This document shows positions 1 to 7,549 of a DNA stretch of 36,257 nucleotides, in pieces. Under the pieces are notes generated by a model, which was not told the origin of the DNA, did no database searches, and saw nothing but the letters and a program-made list of their open reading frames with translations. The DNA is from CAYXVB01 sp964467785. GTDB taxonomy: Bacteria; Bdellovibrionota; UBA1018. How positions within the stretch are numbered: position 1 is the first letter of the stretch; the number at the start of each line of letters is the position of its first letter. Where the stretch lies: contig CAYXVB010000013.1 in assembly GCA_964467785.1 (NCBI GenBank), forward strand, positions 1 through 36,257, in the 5' to 3' direction. A program made the translations under genes and the position numbers.

Positions 1-876
1 GGGCGACGCTATTATTCACTCGAGGAAGTGGAGCGCGTGCGCATGCTCCATAGGCTGGTCGATCGAGGGCATTCGATCAGTTCAGTCGCCAACCTGACGG
101 ACCCCCAGCTCGCGGATCTCCTACTCAAACAAGTCGAAGAGAGTCCTCATATCTCCCACCGCGCCACCGAGGACGATCATCGTCCCGCTCCCAGCGGCCA
201 GGTGAGTGAGAACATCGACCGACTGATCCGAGCGATCCACGAGTTCAAGATGGAGCTCATGGACGCCGAGCTGACGCGCGCTCGCTCCCTGTTCAGCTCG
301 CGCCAGCTAATTCTCGAAGTGCTGACCCGGGTCATGCCGGAAGTAGGACAAAGGGTTGCTGGCGGACATTGGAGCATCGCGCAGGAACATGCGTTTTCTG
401 CGATTCTTCGTGACCACTTGGGGCAGGTACTGCGCTCTCTTCTCGCGCCACAAGGCAATGATTACGCCACTGGGAAGAAGGAAGGGCACGGGGTGCTCTT
501 TGCGACTCCAGAGGGCGACCTGCACGAATTCGGCATCCTGATGTCCGCGATCCTCGCATCCTCACGCCGGGGCATCAACGTCAAGTACATCGGCCCCAAT
601 CTGCCAGCTTCCGACCTGGTCCTCGCGGCGCGACGCCTGGAGACCAAGGTGATCCTCCTGGGCGCGACGGATTCACCGGACGCCCACCGAAAGATTACGC
701 TTCGCACTTATATCGATCAGATCGATCGAAAGCTGGGACCCGACGTCGAAATCTGGGTTGGCGGAACTGAAACCGCGTATCTCTCGAATTACCGGACCGC
801 TCACAAGCTGGTTCCGATCCACTCGCTGCTGGAGCTGGACAAACTTTTCCTGGAGTTAGCCGACTCAGTCCGGTGA
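1..876 (+). CDS. MerR-family regulator with C-terminal cobalamin-binding domain (5' end outside window)
   Basis: The reading frame is open from base 1, so the gene is cut by the window edge. Codons before the GTG at 28 already read as MerR helix-turn-helix sequence (GRRYYSLEEVERVRML), so 28 is not the real start. A MerR-type DNA-binding N-terminus is followed by a helical-bundle segment containing SIAQEHAFS and then a Rossmann-like B12-binding domain with DLHEFG, matching the DxHxxG motif whose His is the lower cobalt ligand. This is the CarH/CarA/LitR layout, in which cobalamin controls a DNA-binding repressor. The conserved Trp that lies nine residues before the EH pair in CarH is Val here, and the following His is Ala, so light sensing through adenosylcobalamin is doubtful. 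Its target genes are not visible. The last 12 bp overlap the convergent small gene. Confidence 0.82.
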   Translation, partial: GRRYYSLEEVERVRMLHRLVDRGHSISSVANLTDPQLADLLLKQVEESPHISHRATEDDHRPAPSGQVSENIDRLIRAIHEFKMELMDAELTRARSLFSSRQLILEVLTRVMPEVGQRVAGGHWSIAQEHAFSAILRDHLGQVLRSLLAPQGNDYATGKKEGHGVLFATPEGDLHEFGILMSAILASSRRGINVKYIGPNLPASDLVLAARRLETKVILLGATDSPDAHRKITLRTYIDQIDRKLGPDVEIWVGGTETAYLSNYRTAHKLVPIHSLLELDKLFLELADSVR

Positions 877-1080
877 GCCCTGCTTGTATCCTTTGACGAT
901 CGTCCCGGAAGTGAGCGTCACGTAGAACTCCTCGATAACGCGACGCTTGATCGCATCCTTGATGGCATCGCCGGAAAAACCGGCCAGGTCGAAATCCTTG
1001 AGCGTGGGCAACTGACCGGTCTTTGCCCGGTGATCCGACAGGAACTTCAAAAGCCGTTTCTCGGTGAAAGGATCGAGCAT
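865..1080 (-). CDS. Small hypothetical protein, 71 aa
   Basis: The ATG frame encodes 71 residues that look like a real small globular protein. Predicted helices (TEKRLLKFLSDHRAKTG, then DAIKDAIKRRVIEEFYV) are followed by a short beta hairpin (TLTSGTIVKGY), an arrangement reminiscent of a winged helix. I do not recognise a named family. It is divergent from lgt with a 32-bp gap and its 3' end overlaps the MerR gene by 12 bp. No strong ribosome binding site precedes the ATG. Reality rests on the amino-acid composition and on filling the gap between two firm genes; the function is unknown. Confidence 0.55.
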   Translation of the reverse strand: MLDPFTEKRLLKFLSDHRAKTGQLPTLKDFDLAGFSGDAIKDAIKRRVIEEFYVTLTSGTIVKGYKQGSPD

Positions 1081-1112
1081 TGGACGATGTTACCAGATTC
1101 GTCTAAAATCGG

Positions 1113-1901
1113 ATGCACATGATTACCTGGAACGTCAGCCCTGACATCCTTTCGCTCGGCCCCATCACGCTGCGTTGGTACGGACTACTCTTCGCCATCG
1201 CCTTCATCTTCGGCCTCCGGGCCGTGGAACGCACGTTCCTCAACGAAAAAGTCCCCCAAGAGCACGTCGATCGACTCTTCCTCTATGTGATCGTCGGCAC
1301 AATCGCTGGCGCGCGACTGGGCCATTGCCTCTTTTACGAGCCCGAGATCTACCTGGCGGACCCGATCCGTATCCTCAAGGTCTGGGAGGGCGGTCTCGCC
1401 AGCCACGGCGCGGCGGTCGGCATTTTCACTGCGCTCTGGATCTACGCCAAACGCTACAAGATGAAGTGGCTTTGGATGGCGGACCGAGTGACACTCGCGG
1501 TCGCCTCCTCAGGTCTGTTCATCCGCCTCGGAAATCTTTTTAACTCCGAAATCCTCGGAAAACCCGGCGACGTGCCCTGGTCCTTCGTCTTTGTCCGGAT
1601 CGATCAGATCCCGCGCCATCCCACGCAACTTTACGAAGCTTTGAGCTATTTCGGTATCTTCCTCTTTCTCCTCTGGTCCTATTGGAAACGAGGCAAAGGC
1701 AAGCAACCCGGCTACATGCTCGGGACTTTCTTGATTGGCGTCTTCGGCTTCCGCTTCGTCTGGGAATTCTTTAAGGAAAACCAGGTCTCGTTTGAAGCAA
1801 ACTTGCCATTGAACATGGGGCAGCTGCTCAGCATTCCGCTGGTGCTTCTTGGAGTGTGGCTGACGATACGGTCTTCGCGGATTGCCTCGCGCGTCGCCTG
1901 A
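1113..1901 (+). CDS. lgt: Prolipoprotein diacylglyceryl transferase
   Basis: This inner-membrane enzyme moves diacylglycerol from phosphatidylglycerol onto the lipobox cysteine of prolipoproteins, the first step of lipoprotein maturation. The 262-aa product has about seven hydrophobic segments and the family signatures: ITLRWYGLLFA near the N-terminus, GGLASHGAAVG in the catalytic region, RLGNLFNSEILGKP (the Lgt PROSITE-type signature) and RHPTQLYEA. Length is slightly below the E. coli enzyme (about 290 aa). Two ATGs lie six bases apart (1113 and 1119). A TAAAAT at 1104-1109 could be a -10 element almost on top of the start, so the transcript may be nearly leaderless. It ends before a hairpin shared with the convergent subtilase gene. 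Lipoprotein candidates in this window (MltA, the efflux adaptor) would be its substrates. Confidence 0.96.
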   Translation: MHMITWNVSPDILSLGPITLRWYGLLFAIAFIFGLRAVERTFLNEKVPQEHVDRLFLYVIVGTIAGARLGHCLFYEPEIYLADPIRILKVWEGGLASHGAAVGIFTALWIYAKRYKMKWLWMADRVTLAVASSGLFIRLGNLFNSEILGKPGDVPWSFVFVRIDQIPRHPTQLYEALSYFGIFLFLLWSYWKRGKGKQPGYMLGTFLIGVFGFRFVWEFFKENQVSFEANLPLNMGQLLSIPLVLLGVWLTIRSSRIASRVA

Positions 1902-1939
1902 TCCCTCTCATCGAAGTCCATTTAAAACGATCGCTACGT

Positions 1940-2003
1940 CCTAAAAACACATCGGCCCCGGACCCCGGATCTTTTGGATCCTGGGCGCCGGGGCCGATGC
2001 GTT
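1940..2003. terminator. Bidirectional hairpin terminator between lgt and the subtilase gene
   Basis: CATCGGCCCCGG (1950-1961) pairs perfectly with CCGGGGCCGATG (1988-1999), and the enclosed segment can extend the helix (CCCGGATC with GATCCTGGG around a TTTT loop). On the minus strand the hairpin runs into TGTTTTTAG, a U-run suited to ending the subtilase transcript; on the plus strand it is followed by GTTTCTCTC. Its place between two convergent stop codons fits termination of both genes. Confidence 0.85.
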
Positions 2004-2049
2004 TCTCTCTTACGGAGTGAACTCGCGACTCAGGTCAGCTTAACTCAGA

Positions 2050-4203
2050 TCAGCGGAAGCGCCCGACCGAGTCCGTGCTCATCAGCAGGCCGAACGGCTG
2101 CTTGCCGCTCTTGCCAAAGGGCACGTTGTAACCACTCACCACGACCTTGTACTGACCGGCCGGTAGATTTTTAAGCTCCACCATCTCGGTGTTGTTGACG
2201 TGGTCGTTCTTGGTCACGACTTCGCCGTTGGGTCCGACGACCTTGAGGTCAAGGTCGTTGACCAGGGTTCTCTCGGCCGAAGGCGTCGCCGGAGCGTCCG
2301 TGTAACACAATGTCGCGCGGAGCGAGCCGCCCTGACGGATCGTCACCGCGAACGTGCGCTCTTCACCCTTGGCCAGGCCAGCGGTGTCATCGACCAATGC
2401 GGTCTCCGAACCCAGGCTCGTCGCGTAATCCATGTCCACGCGGCCGTAGCCTTCGTGCACGTTCGGACGCGGAGTCGGAAGTTCTTGGCCCGCACCAGTG
2501 CCGTACTGGCCAGGGAACAGGTCCTTGGCCGTATGGATCAACGTGGCTTTGAGGACCGCGGCGGACGGGTTGGCGATGCCGCGCTTCTTGACAAGGAACT
2601 CGCGCGCGACCGCGGCGGCGCCAGCGGTCAGCGGAGTCGCCATCGAGGTACCACCCGCATAGACGTAGCTGTCGTTGAAGACGCCCCAGAGCGTGTTCGC
2701 CTTCGGATTGCGCGAACGCGTGCTCAGGATGTTCGTTCCGGGAGCGACAATTTCAGGTTTCATGCGGCCGTCCTTGGTCGGACCGCGCGAGCTGAATGCC
2801 GCGATGCCGTTGGCATTGTTGGAGAGCAGGTCGTCCTTAAGGGGCGCAACGCCCCACTTCTTGGTTCCGTCACGGAGCTGGCCGAGCGGCTTTTGGATGC
2901 CACCGACCGCAAGCTCGTTTTCGGAGGCGCCTACCGTGAGGGTATTCTTGGCGGTCGACGGCGAGCTCACCGAGCCCGTATCGATGTGACCGTCGGCGTT
3001 GGCGTCCACGCCACTGTTGCCGGCGGCAAAGAGCACCAACATGTCCGGATGTGCCCACATGTAATCGTCCACCTTTGAGGCAAAGCTGTCGTATTCGCCG
3101 AGCGAAGTCGGGCTGCCCCAGGAGTTGGAGTGGATGCGCGCGCCCTGATCATAGGCGGTGCCGATGATCTTGTTGAAGTCGGAGCCCGGAGCCAGGTTGT
3201 CGAGGATGTCGCTCCACATGCCGAGCACCACGAGGCGCGAACCGAAAGCGCCGCCTCGAAGATGTCCGTCGGACTTGGCGCCGTTACCGAGCACGGAGCC
3301 AGCTACGTGCGTGCCATGGCCCATCGGATCGCCCCAGCTGGAGCTGCCCAGACCGATGGCGAAGCCCTTGTAGAACTGGCCCTGGAAGTCGGCGTGGAGA
3401 TCGCTGTCCTTGCCCAAATCCAGACCGGTGTCAGCGACGCCGACCATTTGGCCCGCGCCGGTGAAGCCGCGCGACCAGGCGGCATCAAAGTTCATGATCT
3501 TGGTACCGGACTCGTAACCGGTGAACACATAGTCCCTCGTGCCCGGACCCTCGGAAGGAGCGGGCGTATCAAAGACAGCCTGGTAATCCCAGGTCACGAA
3601 GACGGGGGCCTTCTGGATCCACTCGACGCCTTCGACTTTCGCCATCTCAGAAGCGCGCGAGGCGGAAGTGTCGACGATCACATCCTTGCCGCTGACACCG
3701 CGGACGCGGACGCCTGACATGCCCTTGAGGGCGCCGGCCACGCGATAGGCGGTCATTTCATCGACAGCGGTGACAAGGATCGCTTCGATGCTGCTCGAGG
3801 TGAATGCGGCTTCCGAAAGCTCGGTGCTTACTTTCCACTCGGGGCGGAACGGGCTCGTCGCCGACACGCCGGGCACGACCGAGCGGGCCGTGTTCACGGC
3901 GGCGTCGGTGCCGCGGACGAGGTAGGCATCGTCCGGGATGTAGCGGAGGACCTCAAGTCCGAGCGACTCGAGCTGCGCCGTTGCCTCAGGCGCGATCCGA
4001 TCCGAGAACTGGATCACGAAGGTTCGCTGCGCCCCGTTCACCGTGTTCGCGAAGAAGGACATGAAGCTCGTCGCGTTTGCGTTTTCGATGCGGACATCAC
4101 CGGTGCGAAGCCGGAGCACGTCGCCCGCGAACGCGGCATTCAGGCTGAGCACGGCGGTCGCCGCGCTGGCCATACTCACAATCCGAACGGAAGAAAATCT
4201 CAT
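2050..4203 (-). CDS. Secreted subtilisin-like serine protease (S8, KP-43-like)
   Basis: A 717-aa exported protease. Residues 1-26 form a signal peptide ending NAAFA. Residues 27 to about 230 are a long pro-region that appears to hold two inhibitor-I9-like units (around 60-98 and 140-200). The catalytic domain follows, with Asp258 in GVADTG, His296 in GHGTHVAG, oxyanion Asn396 in AAGNSG and Ser520 in GGTSMATP, all intact. The C-terminal part (about 600-717) carries LRATLCYTDAPATPS and TLVNDLDLKVVGPNG, the beta-barrel domain seen after the catalytic domain in KP-43-type oxidatively stable subtilases. EGYGRVD at about 584-590 is also typical. The ATG is preceded by an AAGGGGGG ribosome site. No substrate can be inferred; an extracellular or periplasmic degradative role is likely. 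It stands alone between two terminators. Confidence 0.93.
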   Translation of the reverse strand: MRFSSVRIVSMASAATAVLSLNAAFAGDVLRLRTGDVRIENANATSFMSFFANTVNGAQRTFVIQFSDRIAPEATAQLESLGLEVLRYIPDDAYLVRGTDAAVNTARSVVPGVSATSPFRPEWKVSTELSEAAFTSSSIEAILVTAVDEMTAYRVAGALKGMSGVRVRGVSGKDVIVDTSASRASEMAKVEGVEWIQKAPVFVTWDYQAVFDTPAPSEGPGTRDYVFTGYESGTKIMNFDAAWSRGFTGAGQMVGVADTGLDLGKDSDLHADFQGQFYKGFAIGLGSSSWGDPMGHGTHVAGSVLGNGAKSDGHLRGGAFGSRLVVLGMWSDILDNLAPGSDFNKIIGTAYDQGARIHSNSWGSPTSLGEYDSFASKVDDYMWAHPDMLVLFAAGNSGVDANADGHIDTGSVSSPSTAKNTLTVGASENELAVGGIQKPLGQLRDGTKKWGVAPLKDDLLSNNANGIAAFSSRGPTKDGRMKPEIVAPGTNILSTRSRNPKANTLWGVFNDSYVYAGGTSMATPLTAGAAAVAREFLVKKRGIANPSAAVLKATLIHTAKDLFPGQYGTGAGQELPTPRPNVHEGYGRVDMDYATSLGSETALVDDTAGLAKGEERTFAVTIRQGGSLRATLCYTDAPATPSAERTLVNDLDLKVVGPNGEVVTKNDHVNNTEMVELKNLPAGQYKVVVSGYNVPFGKSGKQPFGLLMSTDSVGRFR

Positions 4204-4297
4204 CTCAGAACCCCCCCTTGGGTTTCCGTCATTAAACGACGCAAACCGAGCGGCGTAAAGAGGGGGAGAGCGTTTTTTAACTTATATGTTCTTAGAT

Positions 4298-4372
4298 TAA
4301 AAACACCACGGCGCATCGACCTCATTCCACAAACGCGATGCGCGAAGGAAGAAAGAGGCAGATGCGCCGCGG
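4298..4372 (-). terminator. Terminator downstream of the DUF1059 gene
   Basis: Read on the minus strand, the segment complementary to 4361-4372 pairs over 12 bp (one G-U) with that of 4306-4317, then runs into a T5 stretch (A5 at 4299-4303 on the plus strand). A competing stem of 8 bp forms between 4311-4318 (GCGCATCG) and 4336-4343 (CGATGCGC). Either form would terminate the transcript, and the two are mutually exclusive because they share the promoter-distal arm. The remaining 94 bp to the subtilase start must hold its promoter, for which I see no convincing -35/-10 pair. Confidence 0.7.
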
Positions 4373-4396
4373 CTCAGTTCAACCTCGTCTCAAGAC

Positions 4397-4609
4397 TCAG
4401 GCGCTCTTGGCCTTGTGCTCCAAAAACGATTCTTTGACGTCATAGATCTTTGATTTCACTTTATTGATCAGATCCGCGCTGAATTCCTTGATGCCATGCT
4501 TTTCAAAAGCATGGCCCTTGAGATTGGTCAGCACCTCTTGATCATCGGCACCGGTGACTTTGTAATCGCAATCCTTATAGCCGACGTCTCGGCAGGCAAA
4601 CTGCTTCAT
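4397..4609 (-). CDS. DUF1059 family small protein
   Basis: The 70-aa product begins MKQFACRDVGYKDCDYKVTG and contains HAFEKHGI, the pattern of the DUF1059 family: two Cys near the N-terminus (CRDVG, DCDY) and an HA..xHG motif. The Cys and His residues suggest a possible metal site, but the family has no settled function. The ATG at 4609 is preceded by AAGGAG about 11 nt upstream, a good ribosome site. It lies 66 bp downstream of coaX on the same strand and could be co-transcribed or have its own promoter; it is followed by a clear terminator. Cytosolic, with no signal or membrane segment. Confidence 0.85.
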   Translation of the reverse strand: MKQFACRDVGYKDCDYKVTGADDQEVLTNLKGHAFEKHGIKEFSADLINKVKSKIYDVKESFLEHKAKSA

Positions 4610-4675
4610 AGAATTTGACGCTCCTTATCGAGAGAGAGCGTTGCAAAGCATATACGCGATGCATTGAAGCGACGA

Positions 4676-5503
4676 TCAGGCCATCGGCCGCTTGGGCTCC
4701 GGCTCTCGCGCATCAGCACCGGCTGAGCCAGGCGACCGGTTCAGCTCGAGCGCCCGGAAAATGCCCAACAGCACCAGCTCAGGCACGACTGCGTCGAAGG
4801 CGCCCGCTTTCTCAAAGAGTCGCGAAAATCCACCTGTGCCAATAATCACGGTTTCGCGGTCGCCGAAAACCTCGTGACGAATCCTTTGAGTCGCCCCCTG
4901 GAGAGCGAAGAGATTGCAGAAATAAAGTCCCGACTGGATGCTCTCCACCGTGGAACGGCCGACGATCTCCTGGGGTTCAACGATCTCCACGGAAGGCAAC
5001 CGGGCCGTGCGCGATTCGAGCGCCTCCATCGAGATCTTAAGCCCCGGAAAGATTAGTCCCCCGAGGTATTCGCGCTCGGCGGTGACGATGTCATAGGTGG
5101 TCGCTGTGCCGAAGTCGACGACGATGGCGTTCTTGCCCGGATAAAGCGACGTAACCGCTATCGCATTAGCGATACGGTCCGCGCCCACCTCGCCGGGATG
5201 GCGGTACTTGATCTTGAGTCCAGTGCGGACTCCCGGCTGCAGCAGAAAAGGCTGAATGTCGAAGTACTTGATGCACGCACTTCCCAGCGAATGCACGATC
5301 TCAGGCACTACGGAGCAGATCGCGATCTCGCGAACAAGGGACGGATCCAGGTCGTTCTCCCGGAGCACTGAACGGAGGAAGATGCCGATCTCGTCGGAGG
5401 AATTGCCGTTCTTGGTGTTCTTGCGGAACTGAAAGCGAATCCGTTCTCCGTCGAAAACTCCACCGTGAATCTGACTGTTGCCGACATCCAGCACGAGAAT
5501 CAT
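4676..5503 (-). CDS. coaX: Type III pantothenate kinase
   Basis: CoaX phosphorylates pantothenate to 4'-phosphopantothenate, the first committed CoA step, and needs a monovalent cation rather than being feedback-inhibited by CoA. The 275-aa sequence shows the ASKHA-fold signatures of the family: N-terminal LDVGNSQIHGG (phosphate-1 loop, catalytic Asp), GADRIANAIA (pantothenate site), IVVDFGTATTYDIV (phosphate-2) and YLGGLIFPGL. It is the last gene of the pantothenate/CoA operon and its ATG overlaps the coaB stop in an ATGA. The last ~15 residues (SAGADAREPEPKR) are low-complexity and probably disordered. Confidence 0.95.
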   Translation of the reverse strand: MILVLDVGNSQIHGGVFDGERIRFQFRKNTKNGNSSDEIGIFLRSVLRENDLDPSLVREIAICSVVPEIVHSLGSACIKYFDIQPFLLQPGVRTGLKIKYRHPGEVGADRIANAIAVTSLYPGKNAIVVDFGTATTYDIVTAEREYLGGLIFPGLKISMEALESRTARLPSVEIVEPQEIVGRSTVESIQSGLYFCNLFALQGATQRIRHEVFGDRETVIIGTGGFSRLFEKAGAFDAVVPELVLLGIFRALELNRSPGSAGADAREPEPKRPMA

Positions 5504-6198
5504 GCTCTTTGCTCCTGTTTGAACTTAGCTTGCAGCAGCGCCGCCAAAGCGCCACCCAGCGCCTGCGGGTCGATGCACTCGGCAAGGACTCTCATTTCCT
5601 GGCCGTATATCGTGAATTTGGGCTGTCCCACGCGACGATCACCGATGTCGTTATGAACGACCCAGTCGGCGTCGGAGCCCGCGAACAGCCGCTCCACCGC
5701 GCGCAGACGATCTTTAGCCGATGGGGTATCCGTCAGCTTGAAGGCGACTACCGCTGGGACGTCGCCGGGCCTGGCGTCGCGCGCGTAGCTTTTGAGCCGC
5801 GCGACGATCTTGAAATTGGGCTTGAGCTTGAGCGTGATCTCCCCACGGGAATCGAGCTTGCCGGAGGCCACGACGTCAATACGTCGGTCACCGTCCCAGA
5901 TCGAATCCACCGAGTAATCGGAGACGGCCGCGAGATGAATGATCGCATCGAAGGCCGTGCCGGAGAGCTCCTCGCGGAACGCCCGGTCCAGGGAATCAAA
6001 AGACGTGTAATCCACGATTCGCGCCGAGGCTCTGCGCGGCCTCATCGCGCCTTCCGCCAAGAGACAGGTCACCGCATCGCCGCGAGATGCGAAAAAATCC
6101 GCGAGTGCCGCGGCTGTGGCCCCCGTGCTGAAATTTGTGATGAACCGCACCCCGTCGATGGGCTCGCGAGTTCCGCCGCCTGAGATGAGGACCTTCAT
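5500..6198 (-). CDS. coaB: Phosphopantothenate-cysteine ligase, stand-alone CoaB
   Basis: CoaB activates 4'-phosphopantothenate with a nucleotide and joins it to cysteine. The 232-aa protein has the CoaB core: LISGGGTREPIDGVRFITNFSTG (nucleotide-binding start, with the Asn of ITN/ISN), IIHLAAVSDYSV (acyl-intermediate region) and SGKLDS with the catalytic-type Lys; AFKLTDT and VVHNDIGD correspond to the GFAxET and xANDV segments of fused enzymes. In most bacteria this domain is fused behind CoaC as CoaBC (Dfp); here it is a separate gene, as in streptococci and enterococci, and the overlap ATGA joins it to coaC upstream and to coaX downstream. The split cannot be a sequencing frameshift because a proper stop and start share bases. 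Confidence 0.9.
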   Translation of the reverse strand: MKVLISGGGTREPIDGVRFITNFSTGATAAALADFFASRGDAVTCLLAEGAMRPRRASARIVDYTSFDSLDRAFREELSGTAFDAIIHLAAVSDYSVDSIWDGDRRIDVVASGKLDSRGEITLKLKPNFKIVARLKSYARDARPGDVPAVVAFKLTDTPSAKDRLRAVERLFAGSDADWVVHNDIGDRRVGQPKFTIYGQEMRVLAECIDPQALGGALAALLQAKFKQEQRA

Positions 6199-6746
6199 AC
6201 GTCCATTTCCAACGCCTGGGCCACGCGCGCGTAGATCTCGTCGGGCTCAAGCATCCGACCGGGGCCGACATCGCCGCAGGCCTGGTGGCCGCTCGCCGTG
6301 GGCAGCACTTGCACTCCCCAGGAGCCGAGCTTTTCGAGCGCCGCCTGGGTCGCCGGATGGCGCATCATCTCTTGGTTCATCGCGGGCACGACCAGATAGG
6401 GCTTGCTCCGCAGATCGTAAGCCAGGAACAACGTCCCCACCGCGTCCTGAGCAAGACCGGCGGCGAGCCGGTTGATCGCATCCGCGCTCGCAGGGCACAG
6501 GATCGCGAGATCCGCCCATTTGGCCAGATGGATATGATCCATCATCCGGCCTGGCTGATAGACGTCCGTGAAAACGGGACGGCCAGTCAATCCCTCGAGC
6601 GTCGCTGCGCCGACAAACTGCAGGGCACCCTGAGTGCATGCGACCTGCACTTCGCAGCCCTCCTGCACGAGACGGGAAATCACCGAGCAGGCCTTGTACG
6701 CCGCGATCGATCCACTGAGCTGAAAAAGAATCCGGCGGGCTCTCAT
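6195..6746 (-). CDS. coaC: Phosphopantothenoylcysteine decarboxylase, stand-alone CoaC
   Basis: CoaC is a flavin (FMN) enzyme that decarboxylates phosphopantothenoylcysteine to 4'-phosphopantetheine. The frame is open far upstream into panC, but the start at 6746 (MRARRILFQLSGSIAAYK) is chosen because the protein homology begins there and its ATG overlaps the panC stop as ATGA. The resulting 183 aa carry the HFCD flavoprotein signatures: GSIAAYKA, the catalytic-His region HIHLAKWADLAILCPAS, PAMNQEMM (the PxMNxxM substrate clamp) and ACGDVGPGRM with the redox Cys. It is single-domain; the CoaB half is the next gene. Confidence 0.93.
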   Translation of the reverse strand: MRARRILFQLSGSIAAYKACSVISRLVQEGCEVQVACTQGALQFVGAATLEGLTGRPVFTDVYQPGRMMDHIHLAKWADLAILCPASADAINRLAAGLAQDAVGTLFLAYDLRSKPYLVVPAMNQEMMRHPATQAALEKLGSWGVQVLPTASGHQACGDVGPGRMLEPDEIYARVAQALEMDV

Positions 6747-7549
6747 CTCCGATTCTCCGAGGGGCGTTCCGAGGCGGCGGGCACGTTGTCGATCAGCCGG
6801 ATGCCGCCGATCTTGACGGCCCCGAGCCTGCGTCCCCAGCGCTCTTCGACATAATCCACTTCGAAGCCCGCGTCGCGCAGCCTCGCGCCGGCCATGTCGC
6901 AAGTCAGTCCCGAATCGGCAAGAATGCGCGAAAATTCCGGCGCGCGCGCTCGATCCTCGGGTGCAAGCCGGGTATTGCGCGAGCTCATGGCCAGGCCATC
7001 CTCTTCGCGCCGGGTAGCGCAAGCGACGATTCGGACCGGAAGGAAGAACGCGTCGACCATGCCTTTGACGAGTTGGAGCTGTTGATAGTCCTTCTCGCCA
7101 AAATAGGCGTTGGCGCACCCAGCGAGATTCAGCAGCTTCATCACGACAGTCAGCACGCCGTCGAAATGCCCCGGTCGGTGCGCGCCGCAAAGCACGAGAC
7201 TCTGCTCGCTCTCGCTCACCTTGTAACGGTAGCCGTCGGGGTACAGCTCGCTAAATTCGGGATAGAGCAGGTAATCGGCGCCCGCCTTTGAGAGCGCGGC
7301 AAGGTCCGCTTCGAACGTGCGGGGATACTTTTCGAGGTCCTTGGGATCGTTGAACTGGGTCGGATTGACGAAGATGCTCGCCACGGTCACGTCATTCTCG
7401 GAAACGCTTCTTTCAATGAGCGACACGTGACCCGCATGGAGCGCGCCCATCGTGGGCACGAAGCCGACCTGCTTTCCCTCCGCCTTGAGTGCGTCGCGCA
7501 CACGGATCCATTCTGCGAGGGTCCTCACCACCCGGGTTTCACCGCTCAT
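6743..7549 (-). CDS. panC: Pantothenate synthetase
   Basis: PanC condenses pantoate with beta-alanine using ATP, through a pantoyl-adenylate. The 268-aa sequence has the expected motifs in order: VPTMGALHAGH (the HxGH nucleotide motif), FVNPTQFND, the pantoate-site segment YFGEKDYQQLQLV, MSSRNTRL (KMSKS-like loop) and a short dimer-domain C-terminus ending IRLIDN plus a poorly conserved tail. The start overlaps the panB stop and the stop overlaps the coaC start, both as ATGA. Beta-alanine must come from elsewhere, since no panD is present in this window. Confidence 0.97.
   Translation of the reverse strand: MSGETRVVRTLAEWIRVRDALKAEGKQVGFVPTMGALHAGHVSLIERSVSENDVTVASIFVNPTQFNDPKDLEKYPRTFEADLAALSKAGADYLLYPEFSELYPDGYRYKVSESEQSLVLCGAHRPGHFDGVLTVVMKLLNLAGCANAYFGEKDYQQLQLVKGMVDAFFLPVRIVACATRREEDGLAMSSRNTRLAPEDRARAPEFSRILADSGLTCDMAGARLRDAGFEVDYVEERWGRRLGAVKIGGIRLIDNVPAASERPSENRR

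Noticed and set aside
6285..6854. Long plus-strand frame antisense to coaC and panC.
   Set aside because: Strong homology of the minus-strand genes and the Arg/His-rich composition mark it as a GC-driven shadow.
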